Shown: positions 28,342 through 39,304 of the stretch, piece by piece | Layout of the letters: the number at the start of each line of letters is the position of its first letter | How positions within the stretch are numbered: the first letter of the stretch is position 1 | Notes under the pieces: model-generated | What the model was told of the DNA's origin: nothing | Database searches by the model: none | Seen by the model: only the letters and a program-made list of their open reading frames with translations | Source of the DNA: Phytophthora colocasiae | Taxonomy: Eukaryota; Oomycota; Peronosporomycetes; Peronosporales; Peronosporaceae | Direction: 5' to 3' | NCBI GenBank assembly: GCA_018806915.1 | Contig: JAGKQI010000100.1 | Location: 2,418,001 to 2,482,000 of the forward strand | DNA length: 64,000 bases | Translations under genes and position numbers: made by a program

Positions 28342-31300
28342 TTAGAACAAGTCGTTGAAAATGCCACGGGCAAGGTCCTCCCAGGTGGCAAATTTCGATG
28401 CGTACGGGAAGTAGTGGAACAGACCTTTAATGGAGCGGCTTGGGTGTAGCAGCACAAGCTGCAGGAAACGCACCCGAAGACAACGTCGTTGTGGTGAGCT
28501 GTTGGTCTTCTCACGCTGGATATACTCTTGCCAGTACTCGGACGCCAGCGTTTCCTTCCAGAGGTCGAGATCGCAGTGCTGTAGCCGGAATTTTACAACT
28601 GTCAATGAACAGAACACAAGAGCAGTCAACAGTAATGCAAGGCACTTACCAACGCAGCAAAGAAGACAGCAACGAGGTCATACAACGGGTCGCCGGTTTT
28701 GGCATCTGCAAAGTCGATGACGGACGTCGGAACCCATTCATGTGGTCCAACAAACCTCTCCCTGCGTTTCGCCTCAATAGCTGCAAGTCCTGCTGACGTC
28801 GTGAAGTCACCCTCTTCTTCCTCGTCGGAGCTTTCACTGCTACTGCTGCTGGTTTCCCAGGCCTCCTCAGGGCCAACGCGACCGTCACTTCCATCGTCTT
28901 CACTATCAACGATGCGAGCAGTGGGCTGTCTCCCCTTCAAGATTGAGAGACGGGGTCCTAACGGGATGCCCAGATCCTTCAGGTGGGCTTCATCCAGAAG
29001 ACTCAACGACTCAAACGTCAGCTCTTCCTGCTCTACAAGCAGCGAAATATACTTTTCGCATCCAATCGACCGCAGGAAAGACGCCAAACCGGAGGTCTGA
29101 GGCTCATTGTCTACGCTTGACATCACCACGTTATCTGGGGCTGCATCCACTACAGACCCAAGGATGTTCTCGTCAGTCAAGTCGCCGTGAAGCAGCACAG
29201 GCTTCATTTGAGAGGGTTTCACAGGAAGGAGCTCCGAAACAATAGCGTCATGGTTTGCAGCGGGGAGGAAGCTCTCGAGGAGGTTCATCAAATGTGTAGG
29301 CAGGTCACTCTCCATTAGATGGACTACAAACAACACAAGACAATAAGTCATCAACATCTCGTTTTAAACACGACAAAGCCCACTTCAACTTACATGATAC
29401 AGCACGCTTTCTCTGGCGAAGCAGGTAGTGCGAATACCAATCCCACTCAGCCTTACTGTGGCCGTATACTCCTTGAAACTGGACGTCAATTGGAACGGAA
29501 TGCAGTTTTGGCAAGAAATCCTGGCTGATCCACCTAGCCACACCCTTCCAGCTCTTCAAGGTAGCGCCTCCCTTCTTCGTGATCGAGTCAAGACCAACTC
29601 CACTGCTCTTGTATTCGATGATAACATAAGGCCATCGCCACATCGGCCCTTCTCCATCTTCATCATCCGCTTCATCCACATAGAGAAGATGTCCAGAATG
29701 ATACAATCGAGGAACCATCTCTTGCAGAGTCTTCTGCGCTGCACTGGAGTGAGCAGCTTTCTCAATCATCTGGTAAACAGCCCTCTCAATACGGAAACAA
29801 TCCTCCATGGCGTATCGCAAGGACATGGCATTCTTCAGCTCATGCGGCTGCAAGACGTTTTGTTTGCGACGCTTTGATGAAGATGCAAGACCCGTATCCA
29901 CCGAGTCGTAATTCGGGGCCATGTACGTCTCGAAGTCAAACTCGCCCCAGTTTTCGTTGAACTGGCTGAAAAACTTGACCAGTAGGCGCTTTCCAACCGC
30001 AAAAGTAGGATTTACACGCGACGTGAGGCTCTTCATCTTCGGGGACTTGGCATTCTTAGCGATTTCCGCGCTGTTTGGCAAGGGGGTCAGCACTTTGTGG
30101 CGTTTAAGAACTTTCTTCACTTGAGGCTTCCAGTATTCCAACACGCGGAAGGTTTGCTGGAATAATTCTTCGCTCAAATACCCATTCGCTCGTGGGATCT
30201 GAATCAGACGGAAGATGTCGAACGTTTCCGGTCGCGTAGTGCGGAGTGTATACTGGAACATCTCCAGCGCTTCATCTTGGCCGTCGTTAAGCAAGTCCTT
30301 CATGAACATGACAGCGTTGTGTGAATCCACGAAGTTCTGCGTGACGGCAATTGTGAGGTCCAAATTCAGTACGAGGTGCCACCAGCCGTTCGGAACGTAA
30401 ATCGTCTCGCCTTCTTCTTGGATGATCTCCAGTGGTTTCTGGTCAGGTGTGAGCGTCGGGTACACGTGCAGATACCACATAAGCGACGGCATATCCAAGC
30501 CACTACCACGCTCACCATTTTTGCCCACATTTACACCCGGTGGTAGCGAGTCTGGTGGATAAATTGCCCACCGCTTTCGCCCCTTGAGGAGCGAGTTCCA
30601 GGCGGACGTTCGGGCTGGATCCTGGTGCCACGGCGCACCGGTACGCTGAGGTCCAATGACGATCCAACGGAAGTCCGGGCGGCTCGATCCAGGCGAGTGC
30701 TTTTTCTTCTTGTCCTTCCGCACCTTTTTGCCTCCAGCCTCCAGTTTCACAGCCTTCTTCGACTCCTCCTTCCCTTCTTTCTCCTCTGGACTAACAATCA
30801 CACTCAAGAAGTCTTCCTTGAACACCTTCAAGTCGTCAACAGCGTAGTCCTCCAGCATCGCAGGCATTTTCTCTCCAAAGCGAGCATCGAAAATGTACAA
30901 AGGGGTCTCGTCATACTGATTCGTTGCATAGTGGAAGAAATCGGCGAAACTCATTTCCATCGTCGGACTGCTGGACATGACGTCCAAGTTGTGTGTGATG
31001 CGGTGCTTTACATCACTCGGGAACTTTTCAATCAGCTTTTCCACAGTCCACTACACAAGAGAAACAGCATCAGTCAGCCAAACAGCCATCTAATATTTAC
31101 AGAGGCGAAAGTCATCCTCTACCTCCGTCGACGCCTTCCAGTTGCCAATAGCGTTCTTAATGATAAATGGTACCCTCGAGTATTGCCTAGTAGTGATAAC
31201 CACAGTCAGTAGCCTGCTAACAACAGAGGTACAGAAATGGCTACACACTCGTAAAAATCCTTGAAAGTGAGGTCCTGGATGTCGATCTTCTGCAGCCTCC

Positions 31301-31742
31301 GGATCGTAGGATCCTGTTCCTCACTAGGCAGCACGTAGGCGTCTCCCAGCTCCATATGACAGCGACACCAGCGTCGATACAGAAAGTCCGAGCCAAAACC
31401 TCTTACTGCAATAGGCCGGAAACTCTTTTCCAGCTCCAATGGCCGCGGGTTTCGCGGGTAAAAAGTCGTGAGTTTCCAGTTGTGGTGGAAGGAGAAATCC
31501 CCATTGTGTAGACGCAGACACTGGCCCATCCAGAGCGGGTCCTCTTGACAAAACACATAGAAAACTGCAGGAAGGAGGTTAAAAAAGGCTACAGAAAAAC
31601 TTCGAGAAGCTTATAACGCACCAGAATTCACTTCCGATAGACGCAGCAGCTCCACAGGCTCGCAGAACAGTGTAAAGTACGCGATGAGCTCGTCCGAGAA
31701 GCCCGCGAAGGCGCTGGAAGCGAGCGCCGGCTGGGTGAACAT
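28342..31742 (-). CDS. F-box / JmjC / APH-kinase-like protein with inserted SAM domain (JMJ21-like)
   Basis: Six exons (31742-31622, 31564-31249, 31186-31123, 31050-29394, 29323-28650, 28578-28342) close in frame to 1022 residues. An F-box-like start (GFSDELIAYFTLFCEPVELLRL) is followed by an IIKNAIGNWKAS linker and a JmjC domain with HQD (His about 309, Asp about 311), KRWAIYPP and a second His in GWWHLVLN (about 392), i.e. a complete Fe(II)/2-oxoglutarate site. The C-terminal third has the phosphotransferase loop LLHGDLTDENIL (about 763-774) and the metal-binding VIDFADAKTGDPLYDL. Between these lies a SAM-like domain (FLRSIGCEKYISLLVEQEE...LKDLGIPLGPRLSIL) plus an acidic linker. Plant JMJ21-type proteins share F-box, JmjC and APH parts; the SAM insertion is unusual. 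Confidence 0.85.
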
Positions 31743-31830
31743 GACACTGATGCGGGCGGGGGGGGGGGGTACACTGCAGTGTAACCCACATGTCTTTGCG
31801 CCGAATAATTGACCCCCCCTGATGTTGTAA

Positions 31831-32068
31831 TGTACGAAAGGGGTCAAATTGACCCCTTTCCTAGACTTGCATTTGATTGGACGATGTATCTGTGAACCAT
31901 CCCTCGTAAGATTCAAACCGGAGCATCTGATTTTACAATCGATACCTCTTATTGAAACCGGAGCATCTGATTTTACAATCGATACCTCTTACAAAGGATG
32001 GTTCACAGATACATCGTCCAATCAAATGCAAGTCTAGGAAAGGGGTCAAATTTGACCCCTTTCGTACA
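31831..32068. mobile_element. Foldback MITE with internal duplicated unit
   Basis: Arms of about 80 bp (31831-31910 and 31989-32068) are inverted repeats. Each starts tgtacgaaaggggtcaaa and itself contains the palindrome gaaaggggtcaa/ttgacccctttc. The centre holds two direct copies of a roughly 38-bp unit beginning aaaccggagcatctgatttt. It has no coding capacity. It sits 90 bp upstream of the F-box/JmjC start. The target duplication is not clear. Confidence 0.72.
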
Positions 32069-32184
32069 CAATCTGATGCGGAAAATCCATACTAATCGAG
32101 TATAAGTACATTCTGATAAATGTCTGAGTCAAGTACTCAGATTTTCCTCAGAACCAGTCGCATCATAATTTATCAGGACGATGG

Positions 32185-32756
32185 ATGAAAGCAGAGGCCC
32201 CAGTGACGGAGGAGATCGTTGCGCCTGGTGTGGACACTGTGGCTACTGACCGTCCGCTATTCGACGAGTTCTACGACGACTGGGCCGCTTTTGACGCCGC
32301 TATCGCGCGTGCCACGGCGGCGTATCACCCTATCCGTAAGCGTTCGTCCTTCAGCTTCGACGTCTACAATCGCACAGTGTCCAAAGGCAAACACGACCGT
32401 AAGAACATTGCTGAGTTCCTGTCCAAGACGTTTAAATGCACACACGGCATCAAGTTTCGCTCTCGTGGAAGCGGTAAGAGGATGCGCCACAAGCTGCAGA
32501 GGAGTACGGACCCACATATCGTGTCAAGGTTCGGACACATGACAAGCATAACCATCCTATCGGTCCTGAATCTATGAAGATGATGATGAGCGGTACACTG
32601 CACGAATCGGACTACGAGTTGGCGACTCACAATGTGCACAATGACGTAGCGTCCACAGACCCGACCAGAACGTTCAATTTGGATTTCTTGGAGACGCTGC
32701 ACATGGTGAGAAAATTGACACAGGAGGGCCACCAAATCCTCTGTGTTTGGTGCTAA
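32185..32756 (+). pseudogene. Mutator-type transposase, FAR1 zinc-finger N-terminal fragment
   Basis: The frame 32185-32577 gives a helical start followed by KTFKCTHGIKFRSRGSGKRM, the Cys-containing motif of FAR1/WRKY-GCM1 fingers of Mutator-like transposases. After a one-base shift near 32520 the translation continues with HDKHNHPIGP, the HNHP part of the same finger, and then FLETLHMVRKL. The coding region stops where the inverted repeat starts (32693), so the catalytic DDE domain is absent. Confidence 0.65.
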
Positions 32757-33852
32757 CGTGACGCTCTCCAGGCTCACCAGACCTGGATCGTTGTGGTGAG
32801 AGATCTTCATCTCGTGGTGCTTGCTCCTTGGTCCGCAAATGCTAAACCATGTCATATTGCGAACTGCTCGACAGCTCGTCGATTTTCGATTGCCACTGCT
32901 GCTCCTTCAACTTGAATATACCCAGTAAACATGCGCACGCGCCTCCTAGATATGTTCCTAACTCCACCATCACTGCGCACACGTGGTCGAAAGTTGCTCC
33001 TAGACCTTTTATTGGCGATGACGCTGGCAACTGCGAAGACGCCAATGCAGCAAAGTGATGCTAAGCCGACGTAAGCGGTAACCCGCTGGTAATAACCAAA
33101 TGCCGTGGTTTTTTCTGTTATGCCGCATTGCGATCATCAGTCACACCCAAACGCAAAAGCACACAATGTCATACTCAACGTACGCTTGTACAGCTGAACA
33201 CGAAGTCCTTTCTTGGCTTCTTCCGGACATTCGACAACGATGTGAATGTCCTTTGTGTCTCTTTCCAGCGGGAAACCGAAGTGTTTGTTGGAAACACTGT
33301 AGCTGTCTTCCATTTCTCTGTTTTTCTCGATCATGTCGTTGATTTCAGGAGAAACATCTCCATCCTGCAGGAGTTTAACGCTGGCGTCGTTCGTCCTCAA
33401 CCAGTTGTCACCTTTATTGGCGACGAACAGAAAAAATCACGGCACTTGGTTATTACCAGTGGGTTACCGCTTACGTCGGCTTAGCATCACTTTGCTGCAT
33501 TGGCGTCTTCGCAGTTGCCAGCGTCATCGCCAATAAAAGGTCTAGGAGCAACTTTCGACCACGTGTGCGCAGTGATGGTGGAGTTAGGAACATATCTAGG
33601 AGGCGCGTGCGCATGTTTACTGGGTATATTCAAGTTGAAGGAGCAGCAGTGGCAATCGAAAATCGACGAGCTGTCGAGCAGTTCGCAATATGACATGGTT
33701 TAGCATTTGCGGACCAAGGAGCAAGCACCACGAGATGAAGATCTCTCACCACAACGATCCAGGTCTGGTGAGCCTGGAGAGCGTCACGTTAGCACCAAAC
33801 ACAGAGGATTTGGTGGCCCTCCTGTGTCAATTTTCTCACCATGTGCAGCGTC
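32693..33852. repeat. Large inverted repeat: 425-bp arms, 310-bp loop of antisense CRN sequence
   Basis: Arm 32693-33117 is the reverse complement of 33428-33852 with no length change and very few mismatches. The loop 33118-33427 is the reverse complement of the 3' part of the CRN-header exon and the intron of the gene at 35934. The arms correspond to its second exon and following sequence. A transcript across this region in either direction would fold into a long double-stranded RNA. Confidence 0.88.
33118..33427 (-). pseudogene. Antisense CRN-header fragment in the hairpin loop
   Basis: Read on the minus strand, this matches the C-terminal half of the CRN header at 35934 (a stretch containing NDMIEKNREM and DIHIVVECPEE) and its intron. 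It differs from it by small changes including one extra codon. There is no start or promoter of its own. Confidence 0.8.
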
Positions 33853-35160
33853 TGGGTTCCGTAGCCCCCTCGCATCGTCGGATCACCGACCATTGAGTAT
33901 TCTTAGGACTTAACATCCCCAAGTGATTTCAGTAGTGTATAGGCAACAATTCCAACACAGTTTAAGTCCTTTGACGTCCTCCTCTGGCATTCTGACTAAA
34001 ATCTGAGTACTTGACTCAGACATTTATCAGAATGTATTTATAGTTTAGTATGGATTACGATAGTAAAGACAAAACAATCACTCTGATTCCGCATTGTTCT
34101 GGACAGTGAAGAATTCTTCAAGTCAAAACGAGATGAAGTCGTTGAAATGTGCAATGTTCGGACTCGAGCCTACCTTCGTTATAGATATTGACGAGCACCA
34201 AAACGTGTGGCAGTTGAAGGAAATGATCAAGGAGTACACCTTTATTCCGGTTTCTCCAAAGGACTTCAAGCTTTACGTCGCGAAAACCGACGGCGGCAAT
34301 TGGCTCAGCTGTGGCGACCCCAACGTGAAGCAACTGGTAGAAGGCGTTGTCTCGGCTGAAATCGCCGACTTGATGGCTAGAAACGGTGAAATGGACGACA
34401 CTTTTCCTATATCCCACACAGCGTACGGGTTTCCAGACCAAGAAGAAATTGACGATGTGGACTACGTTCCTGATGACAAGGATGTTCACATTCTTGTCGA
34501 CATCTCCGAGCATGGCAAGAATGAGCTTCGTCTTCTTCACTCACTTGTACGTTGTGTTTGTAGTGTGAGTTGGCGTTGTGACTGATGCTTAAAATGCGCC
34601 ATAACAGGACGAGTTTGCGTATCACTCGCGAGCGAAGTTTCTCTATTCATTGCCCCGTGACCCGGTTTGGGAATGGCTTACCACATTCTTTTCATCACCA
34701 AACAAAGCTTCGCCTTCGAAAAAGGAAGTCTAGCAAGCACCATATTGGTCGCGTCCACATGTGCTCGGAGGAAGTTTCCTGGTGAGCTCACAACACAACT
34801 GCAAACGCTAATTGCTCCCAAATAATACATATTTATCGAAATCTTCTCAAACTTTCAGACTCAGTCCAGCGACTCAACGTCTTCGTTCTCTACTGGTGAA
34901 TACTTGGTTGACGAATCTGCTATAGTTTGATAGAAGCATGTAAATTACGAGACTTAAATCAACAGCAAGCAGGACTTGCGTCGTACCTGAGCTGTGGTTG
35001 CGAAGTACCTGTACTGGAGGTGCTGGTTTATTGTCGGCTTCAAACCTCAATGGATTTTTGAGACTTCCACTTCCCATTCGCCTCGTGTATGAGTTGACAG
35101 ATTCTGTTGTGTGTGGATACTAGGTACCAGTTTCTTCATAGCTTTTCATGTTGCACAACG
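33428..35160 (+). repeat. Direct segmental duplication, left copy
   Basis: Matches 36382-38340 at high identity (before the solo LTR in that copy is removed). It covers CRN exon-2 sequence, the Mutator-like right end and the header gene. Differences cluster in the last 400 bp. Confidence 0.82.
34133..34733 (+). CDS. CRN-header-only protein, copy P
   Basis: Exon 1 34133-34546 and exon 2 34608-34733, with a 61-bp GT-AG intron, give 179 residues. The ATG at 34133 (MKSLKCAMFG) is chosen because CRN headers start this way. The header includes DIDEHQNVWQLKEMIKE and an LYVAK variant of the LFLAK motif followed by NWL, then VHILVDIS. Only a short aromatic-rich tail follows, so no nuclease, kinase or NTPase toxin domain is present. 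CRN headers direct oomycete effectors into host cells. The frame is intact, but function without a C-terminal domain is unknown. Confidence 0.7.
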
Positions 35161-35933
35161 TGAATTTGGGTGACGATATCCTGTTGTTCTCACTTTCGTC
35201 ACCAAAGTCTCGTTACTGTCATTGTTAGCTGCGTTTGCCTTGGCAATGGCTTCAAGACGCCGATTACTGAGCCAAACACCCCTCTCCTGGGGTTATCGTG
35301 GCTTTTATCTGGTGAATCGGTCGGTACTTAGCGGAAACTCGTGTTCCAGTCGAGTGGGTCATTGGCCATGACGATCTATAGCAGAGGGGAGAAAGTAGCG
35401 TAACAATCTTTACCTTTTATCAACGCCTCATCCATCTTCTACAACTGCTTAATGTCAAGGAATTCTTCCTATTCTTCCTCGTACGTCTCGGTGGTATTTT
35501 GCATGGGCTAACTGGCGTGCTTTCGTTGTTTTGATCTAGAAATCAGCACTCGAACCGACATTAGAGCTGCAGCACTAGCGCAACTGATCACTTGTATATC
35601 ATCCCCCCCTGTAGCTCTCCAGGTCCAATTTGGAAACAAGTTTTCTGTGGAGATGATCGCACGCAGCGTCGTCAAATTAGCAACGAGGTGACTTTGTACC
35701 GGGTTTCGGAGCTTGGAGCCAAGAGTTCACAATCTCGACCACTTCGGTTGCCTTACCTAGTAAAAGCTGCTTCCACACTCGTTTGGTATTTGGGAAACAT
35801 TTCTTTTTCCTAAGAGGAAAGTCCATATTCCTTGTAGTTGTTGAAAATTAGCAAGAAAGACGTTTATTCCGAAGGCTAGTAGCTCAGGAGCTACAGCCAA
35901 CTAGAAAAGCCGAAGGCCCCACTTTTCAACGAA
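34734..35933. other. Gene-poor stretch with coding-like debris
   Basis: The first part belongs to the segmental duplication. Around 35540-35690 one plus-strand frame reads RAAALAQLITCISSPPVALQ and similar for about 50 codons without a start, perhaps an old exon. Nothing else is recognisable. Confidence 0.4.
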
Positions 35934-36647
35934 ATGCGGTCGCTAGCATGCGTTGTGAACGGAAACGGACGCGTCTTCGTTGCGGACATCGGTGAGCGCA
36001 TGACAGTTAAAAAGCTGAAGGATGCCATAGCGAACGAGAATGGCTTTACGTTTCCTGCGGCCCAGATCAAGCTCTACGTCGCCAATAAAGGTGACAACTG
36101 GTTGAGGACGAACGACGCCAGCGTTAAACTCCTGCAGGATGGAGATGTTTCTCCTGAAATCAACGACATGATCGAGAAAAACAGAGAAATGGACAGCTAC
36201 AGTGTTTCCAACAAACACTTCGGTTTCCCGCTGGAAAGAGACACAAAGGACATTCACATCGTTGTCGAATGTCCGGAAGAAGCCAAGAAAGGACTTCGTG
36301 TTCAGCTGTACAAGCGTACGTTGAGTATGACATTGTGTGCTTTTGCGTTTGGGTGTGACTGATGATCGCAATGCGGCATAACAGAAAAAACCACGGCATT
36401 TGGTTATTACCAGCGGGTTACCGCTTACGTCGGCTTAGCATCACTTTGCTGCATTGGCGTCTTCGCAGTTGCCAGCGTCATCGCCAATAAAAGGTCTAGG
36501 AGCAACTTTCGACCACGTGTGCGCAGTGATGGTGGAGTTAGGAACATATCTAGGAGGCGCGTGCGCATGTTTACTGGGTATATTCAAGTTGAAGGAGCAG
36601 CAGTGGCAATCGAAAATCGACGAGCTGTCGAGCAGTTCGCAATATGA
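35934..36647 (+). CDS. CRN-header protein with predicted membrane segment
   Basis: Exon 1 35934-36315 has a CRN header: an MRSLACVVNG start, VKKLKDAIANENGF, an LYVAN variant of LFLAK, NWL and DIHIVVEC. A 69-bp intron (gtacgttg...cataacag) leads to exon 2 36385-36647, and the frame closes to 214 residues. In that frame exon 2 encodes a hydrophobic segment (YVGLASLCCIGVFAVASVIA) followed by a basic, Arg-rich tail. This is unlike known CRN C-terminal domains. If splicing fails, a stop follows soon after the donor. Exon 2 is also present in both arms of the inverted repeat at 32693-33852. Confidence 0.6.
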
Positions 36648-37086
36648 CATGGTTTAGCTTTTGCGGACCAAGGAGCAAGCACCACGAGATGAAGATCTCT
36701 CACCACAACGATCCAGGTCTGGTGAGCCTGGAGAGCGTCACGTTAGCACCAAACACAGAGGATTTGGTGGCCCTCCTGTGTCAATTTTCTCACCATGTGC
36801 AGCGTCTGGGTTCCGTAGCCCCCTCGCATCGTCGGATCACCGACCATTGAGTATTCTTAGGACTTAACATCCCCAAGTGATTTCAGTAGTGTATAGGCAA
36901 CAATTCCAACACAGTTTAAGTCCTTTGACGTCCTCCTCTGGCATTCTGACTAAAATCTGAGTACTTGACTCAGACATTTATCAGAATGTATTTATAGTTT
37001 AGTATGGATTACGATAGTAAAGACAAAACAATCACTCTGATTCCGCATTGTTCTGGACAGTGAAGAATTCTTCAAGTCAAAACGAG

Positions 37087-37684
37087 ATGAAGTCGTTGAA
37101 ATGTGCAATGTTCGGACTCGAGCCTACCTTCGTTATAGATATTGACGAGCACCAAAACGTGTGGCAGTTGAAGGAAATGATCAAGGAGTACACCTTTATT
37201 CCGGTTTCTCCAAAGGACTTCAAGCTTTACGTCGCGAAAACCGACGGTGGCAATTGGCTCAGCTGTGGCGACCCCAACGTGAAGCAACTGGTAGAAGGCG
37301 TTGTCTCGGCTGAAATCGCCGACTTGATGGCTAGAAACGGTGAAATGGACGACACTTTTCCTATATCCCACACAGCGTACGGGTTTTCAGACCAAGAAGA
37401 AATTGACGATGTGGACTACGTTCCTGATGACAAGGATGTTCACATTCTTGTCGACATCTCCGAGCATGGCAAGAATGAGCTTCGTCTTCTTCACTCACTT
37501 GTACGTTGTGTTTGTAGTGTGAGTTGGCGTTGTGACTGATGCTTAAAATGTGCCATAACAGGACGAGTTTGCGTATCACTCACGAGCGAAGTTTCTCTAT
37601 TCATTGCCCCCTGGCCCGTTTGAGTGGCTTGCTACATTCTTTTCTCCACCATACGAAGCTTCGCCTTCGAAAAAGGAGGCCTAG
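37087..37684 (+). CDS. CRN-header-only protein, copy Q
   Basis: Duplicate of copy P: exon 1 37087-37500, intron 37501-37561, exon 2 37562-37684, 178 residues. The header is almost identical; the short tail has diverged and is one codon shorter. The intron position and phase are the same. Both copies keep open frames and splice signals, which suggests either recent duplication or selection. Confidence 0.7.
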
Positions 37685-37952
37685 TAAGCACCGTATTGGT
37701 CGCGTCCACATGTGCTCGGAGAAGGATGGCTGGCGAGCCTTTACGACACAACTGCAAACGCTAATTGCTCCCAAATAATACATATTTATCGAAATCTCCC
37801 CAACTTTCAGATTCACACCAGCGACTCAATGTCATCATCCTCTACTGATGAATACTTGGTTGACGAATCTGCAATAGTTTGATAGAAGCATGTAAATTAC
37901 GAGACTTAAATCAACAGCGAGCAGGACTTGCGTCGTACCTGAGCTATGGTTG

Positions 37953-38167
37953 TGTGATGTAGCGAGAGGAAGCTGTTATCCTTGAAAGGTAAATTGAAAA
38001 GTGTATTGATATTTACTTGCTTTTTCCTACTACTGCTGCTCTGTTGCAGCCAAGTAGCAAGTAAACTAGTTTATGCATATCAACTCGACCTCGCTGAGGT
38101 CATTATCATTGGAGTAAACCTCAATGACCTCAGTGAGGTCGTAAACGGAGTTAATAACTCCGTTACA
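37953..38167. mobile_element. Solo LTR, 215 bp
   Basis: The insertion is absent from the otherwise matching left duplicate. It starts TGTGATGTAG and ends CCGTTACA (TG...CA ends) and is flanked by the 5-bp direct repeat ggttg (37948-37952 and 38168-38172). Size and termini fit a solo LTR, perhaps Copia-like. It inserted after the duplication. Confidence 0.78.
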
Positions 38168-38340
38168 GGTTGCGAAGTACCTGTACTGGAGGTGCTGGTT
38201 TATTGTCGGCTTCAGACTTCAATGGATTTTTGAGACTTCCACTTCCCGTTCGACCGCCTCGTGTATGATGAAGTTGACAGCTTCTGTTGTGTGTGGATAC
38301 TAGGTACCAGTTCCTTCATAGTTTTCCTTTTGCAGCGTCC

Positions 38341-39304
38341 ACACTGCGAAGTCTTGAGGCAAAATTCAGTGCAACAACGTGAATTTGAAAACGTGCAGCA
38401 AACAGTAGTCAGGTTTGGGCAGCAGCACAACACCGGCGGCAACGGTAACCCCCTCACGACCGTTGCAGTGATGGCACCACCAACCCCAGTCAGTCAAACT
38501 TTGACAGCACGGTTATCCAGTTCGTGATGGTACCAGGTAATAAAATATTGATTTACACAGGTTCTAGAGGTATCTCTCGCTGGTCGACACTTCAAGTTGG
38601 ACTTTGTGTAAACCGCCACGTACATGCTGCATCATGTCCTTACTGAGCAAACTGTTTGGCATCGGACATACTTAAGTAGCTGACTGCACTGAGCTGACGT
38701 TTACAAGATCTGAGTCTCGTATTAGGAGTTTGGGTTCCCACACTGGCAGCCTGCGCCAGTGGCAGGGCGAATACTTGGTCGGTGGTGAGTCCCAGGTGGT
38801 ATCCGAGATGCATGACTTGTTGGGAGGAGGAGGGAGGGCTGAACCATGTTGATTTGACAATCGAGGGATACGAAGGCAGGGTCTGCCATTCTACTTGTAG
38901 CGGTATCAAATTTGACAACGCGAGCACAAGTATGCTTCATTCGACTGAAGATCTTTTGTACTTGTGTCACCATTCAGTCGATCGACATTCATCGCTACTA
39001 CCACTTGTCTGTCTTTGTCAGTCAACCACCTGCAAGATAACTATCGTCTAGCACTGATCTACCGTAGTTAGATAAAGCTGAAGCTGCATCCGTTACCCCT
39101 CCAATACCCAATAAGTTATGAGTTACTATATATCCAAATAGTATAACAATACAGACTCCTTTCTACCACTAGCACACACAAGTTACAATAAATACTTGAC
39201 GTTCATTCTATCCGTTATCACAGCTTCCGCTCTCGCAGGTTCAATTTCGAAACCACCGCCCTGACCGGACGCATTCCGCATTCCGCCGCCTCCTTCGTCC
39301 CCCG
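38341..39304. other. Gene-free stretch
   Basis: Only short ORFs. One 95-codon minus-strand frame at 38640-38927 has no recognisable motif. The last part is the upstream region of the methyltransferase-like gene. Confidence 0.5.

Larger units (their letters stand above)
32085..34056 (+). mobile_element. Mutator-like element remnant carrying CRN sequence
   Basis: The ends resemble each other in inverted orientation: 32085-32145 (ccatactaa...tacattctgataaatgtctgagtcaagtactcagatttt) matches the reverse complement of 33998-34056. Inside are the start of a FAR1-type transposase (32185 onward) and the CRN-containing inverted repeat. The arrangement resembles a Pack-MULE that has captured host sequence. 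The alternative is that the matching ends are duplicated CRN promoter regions. Target duplications were not resolved. Confidence 0.45.
36382..38340 (+). repeat. Direct segmental duplication, right copy
   Basis: Partner of 33428-35160. It differs by point changes and by a 215-bp insertion (37953-38167) with solo-LTR features. Confidence 0.82.

Noticed and set aside
31758..31770. Run of G residues upstream of the F-box/JmjC start, as a possible quadruplex
   Set aside because: A single homopolymer run; not enough separated G tracts nearby to support a structure.
36454..36657. 67-codon frame (also at 33500 plus and 32842 minus) with a hydrophobic segment
   Set aside because: It starts with TTG, not ATG, and is out of frame with the spliced CRN. 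Its threefold occurrence is due to DNA duplication.
38640..38927. 95-codon minus-strand ORF as a gene
   Set aside because: No motif, no homologue in the window, no splice context; length is compatible with chance.
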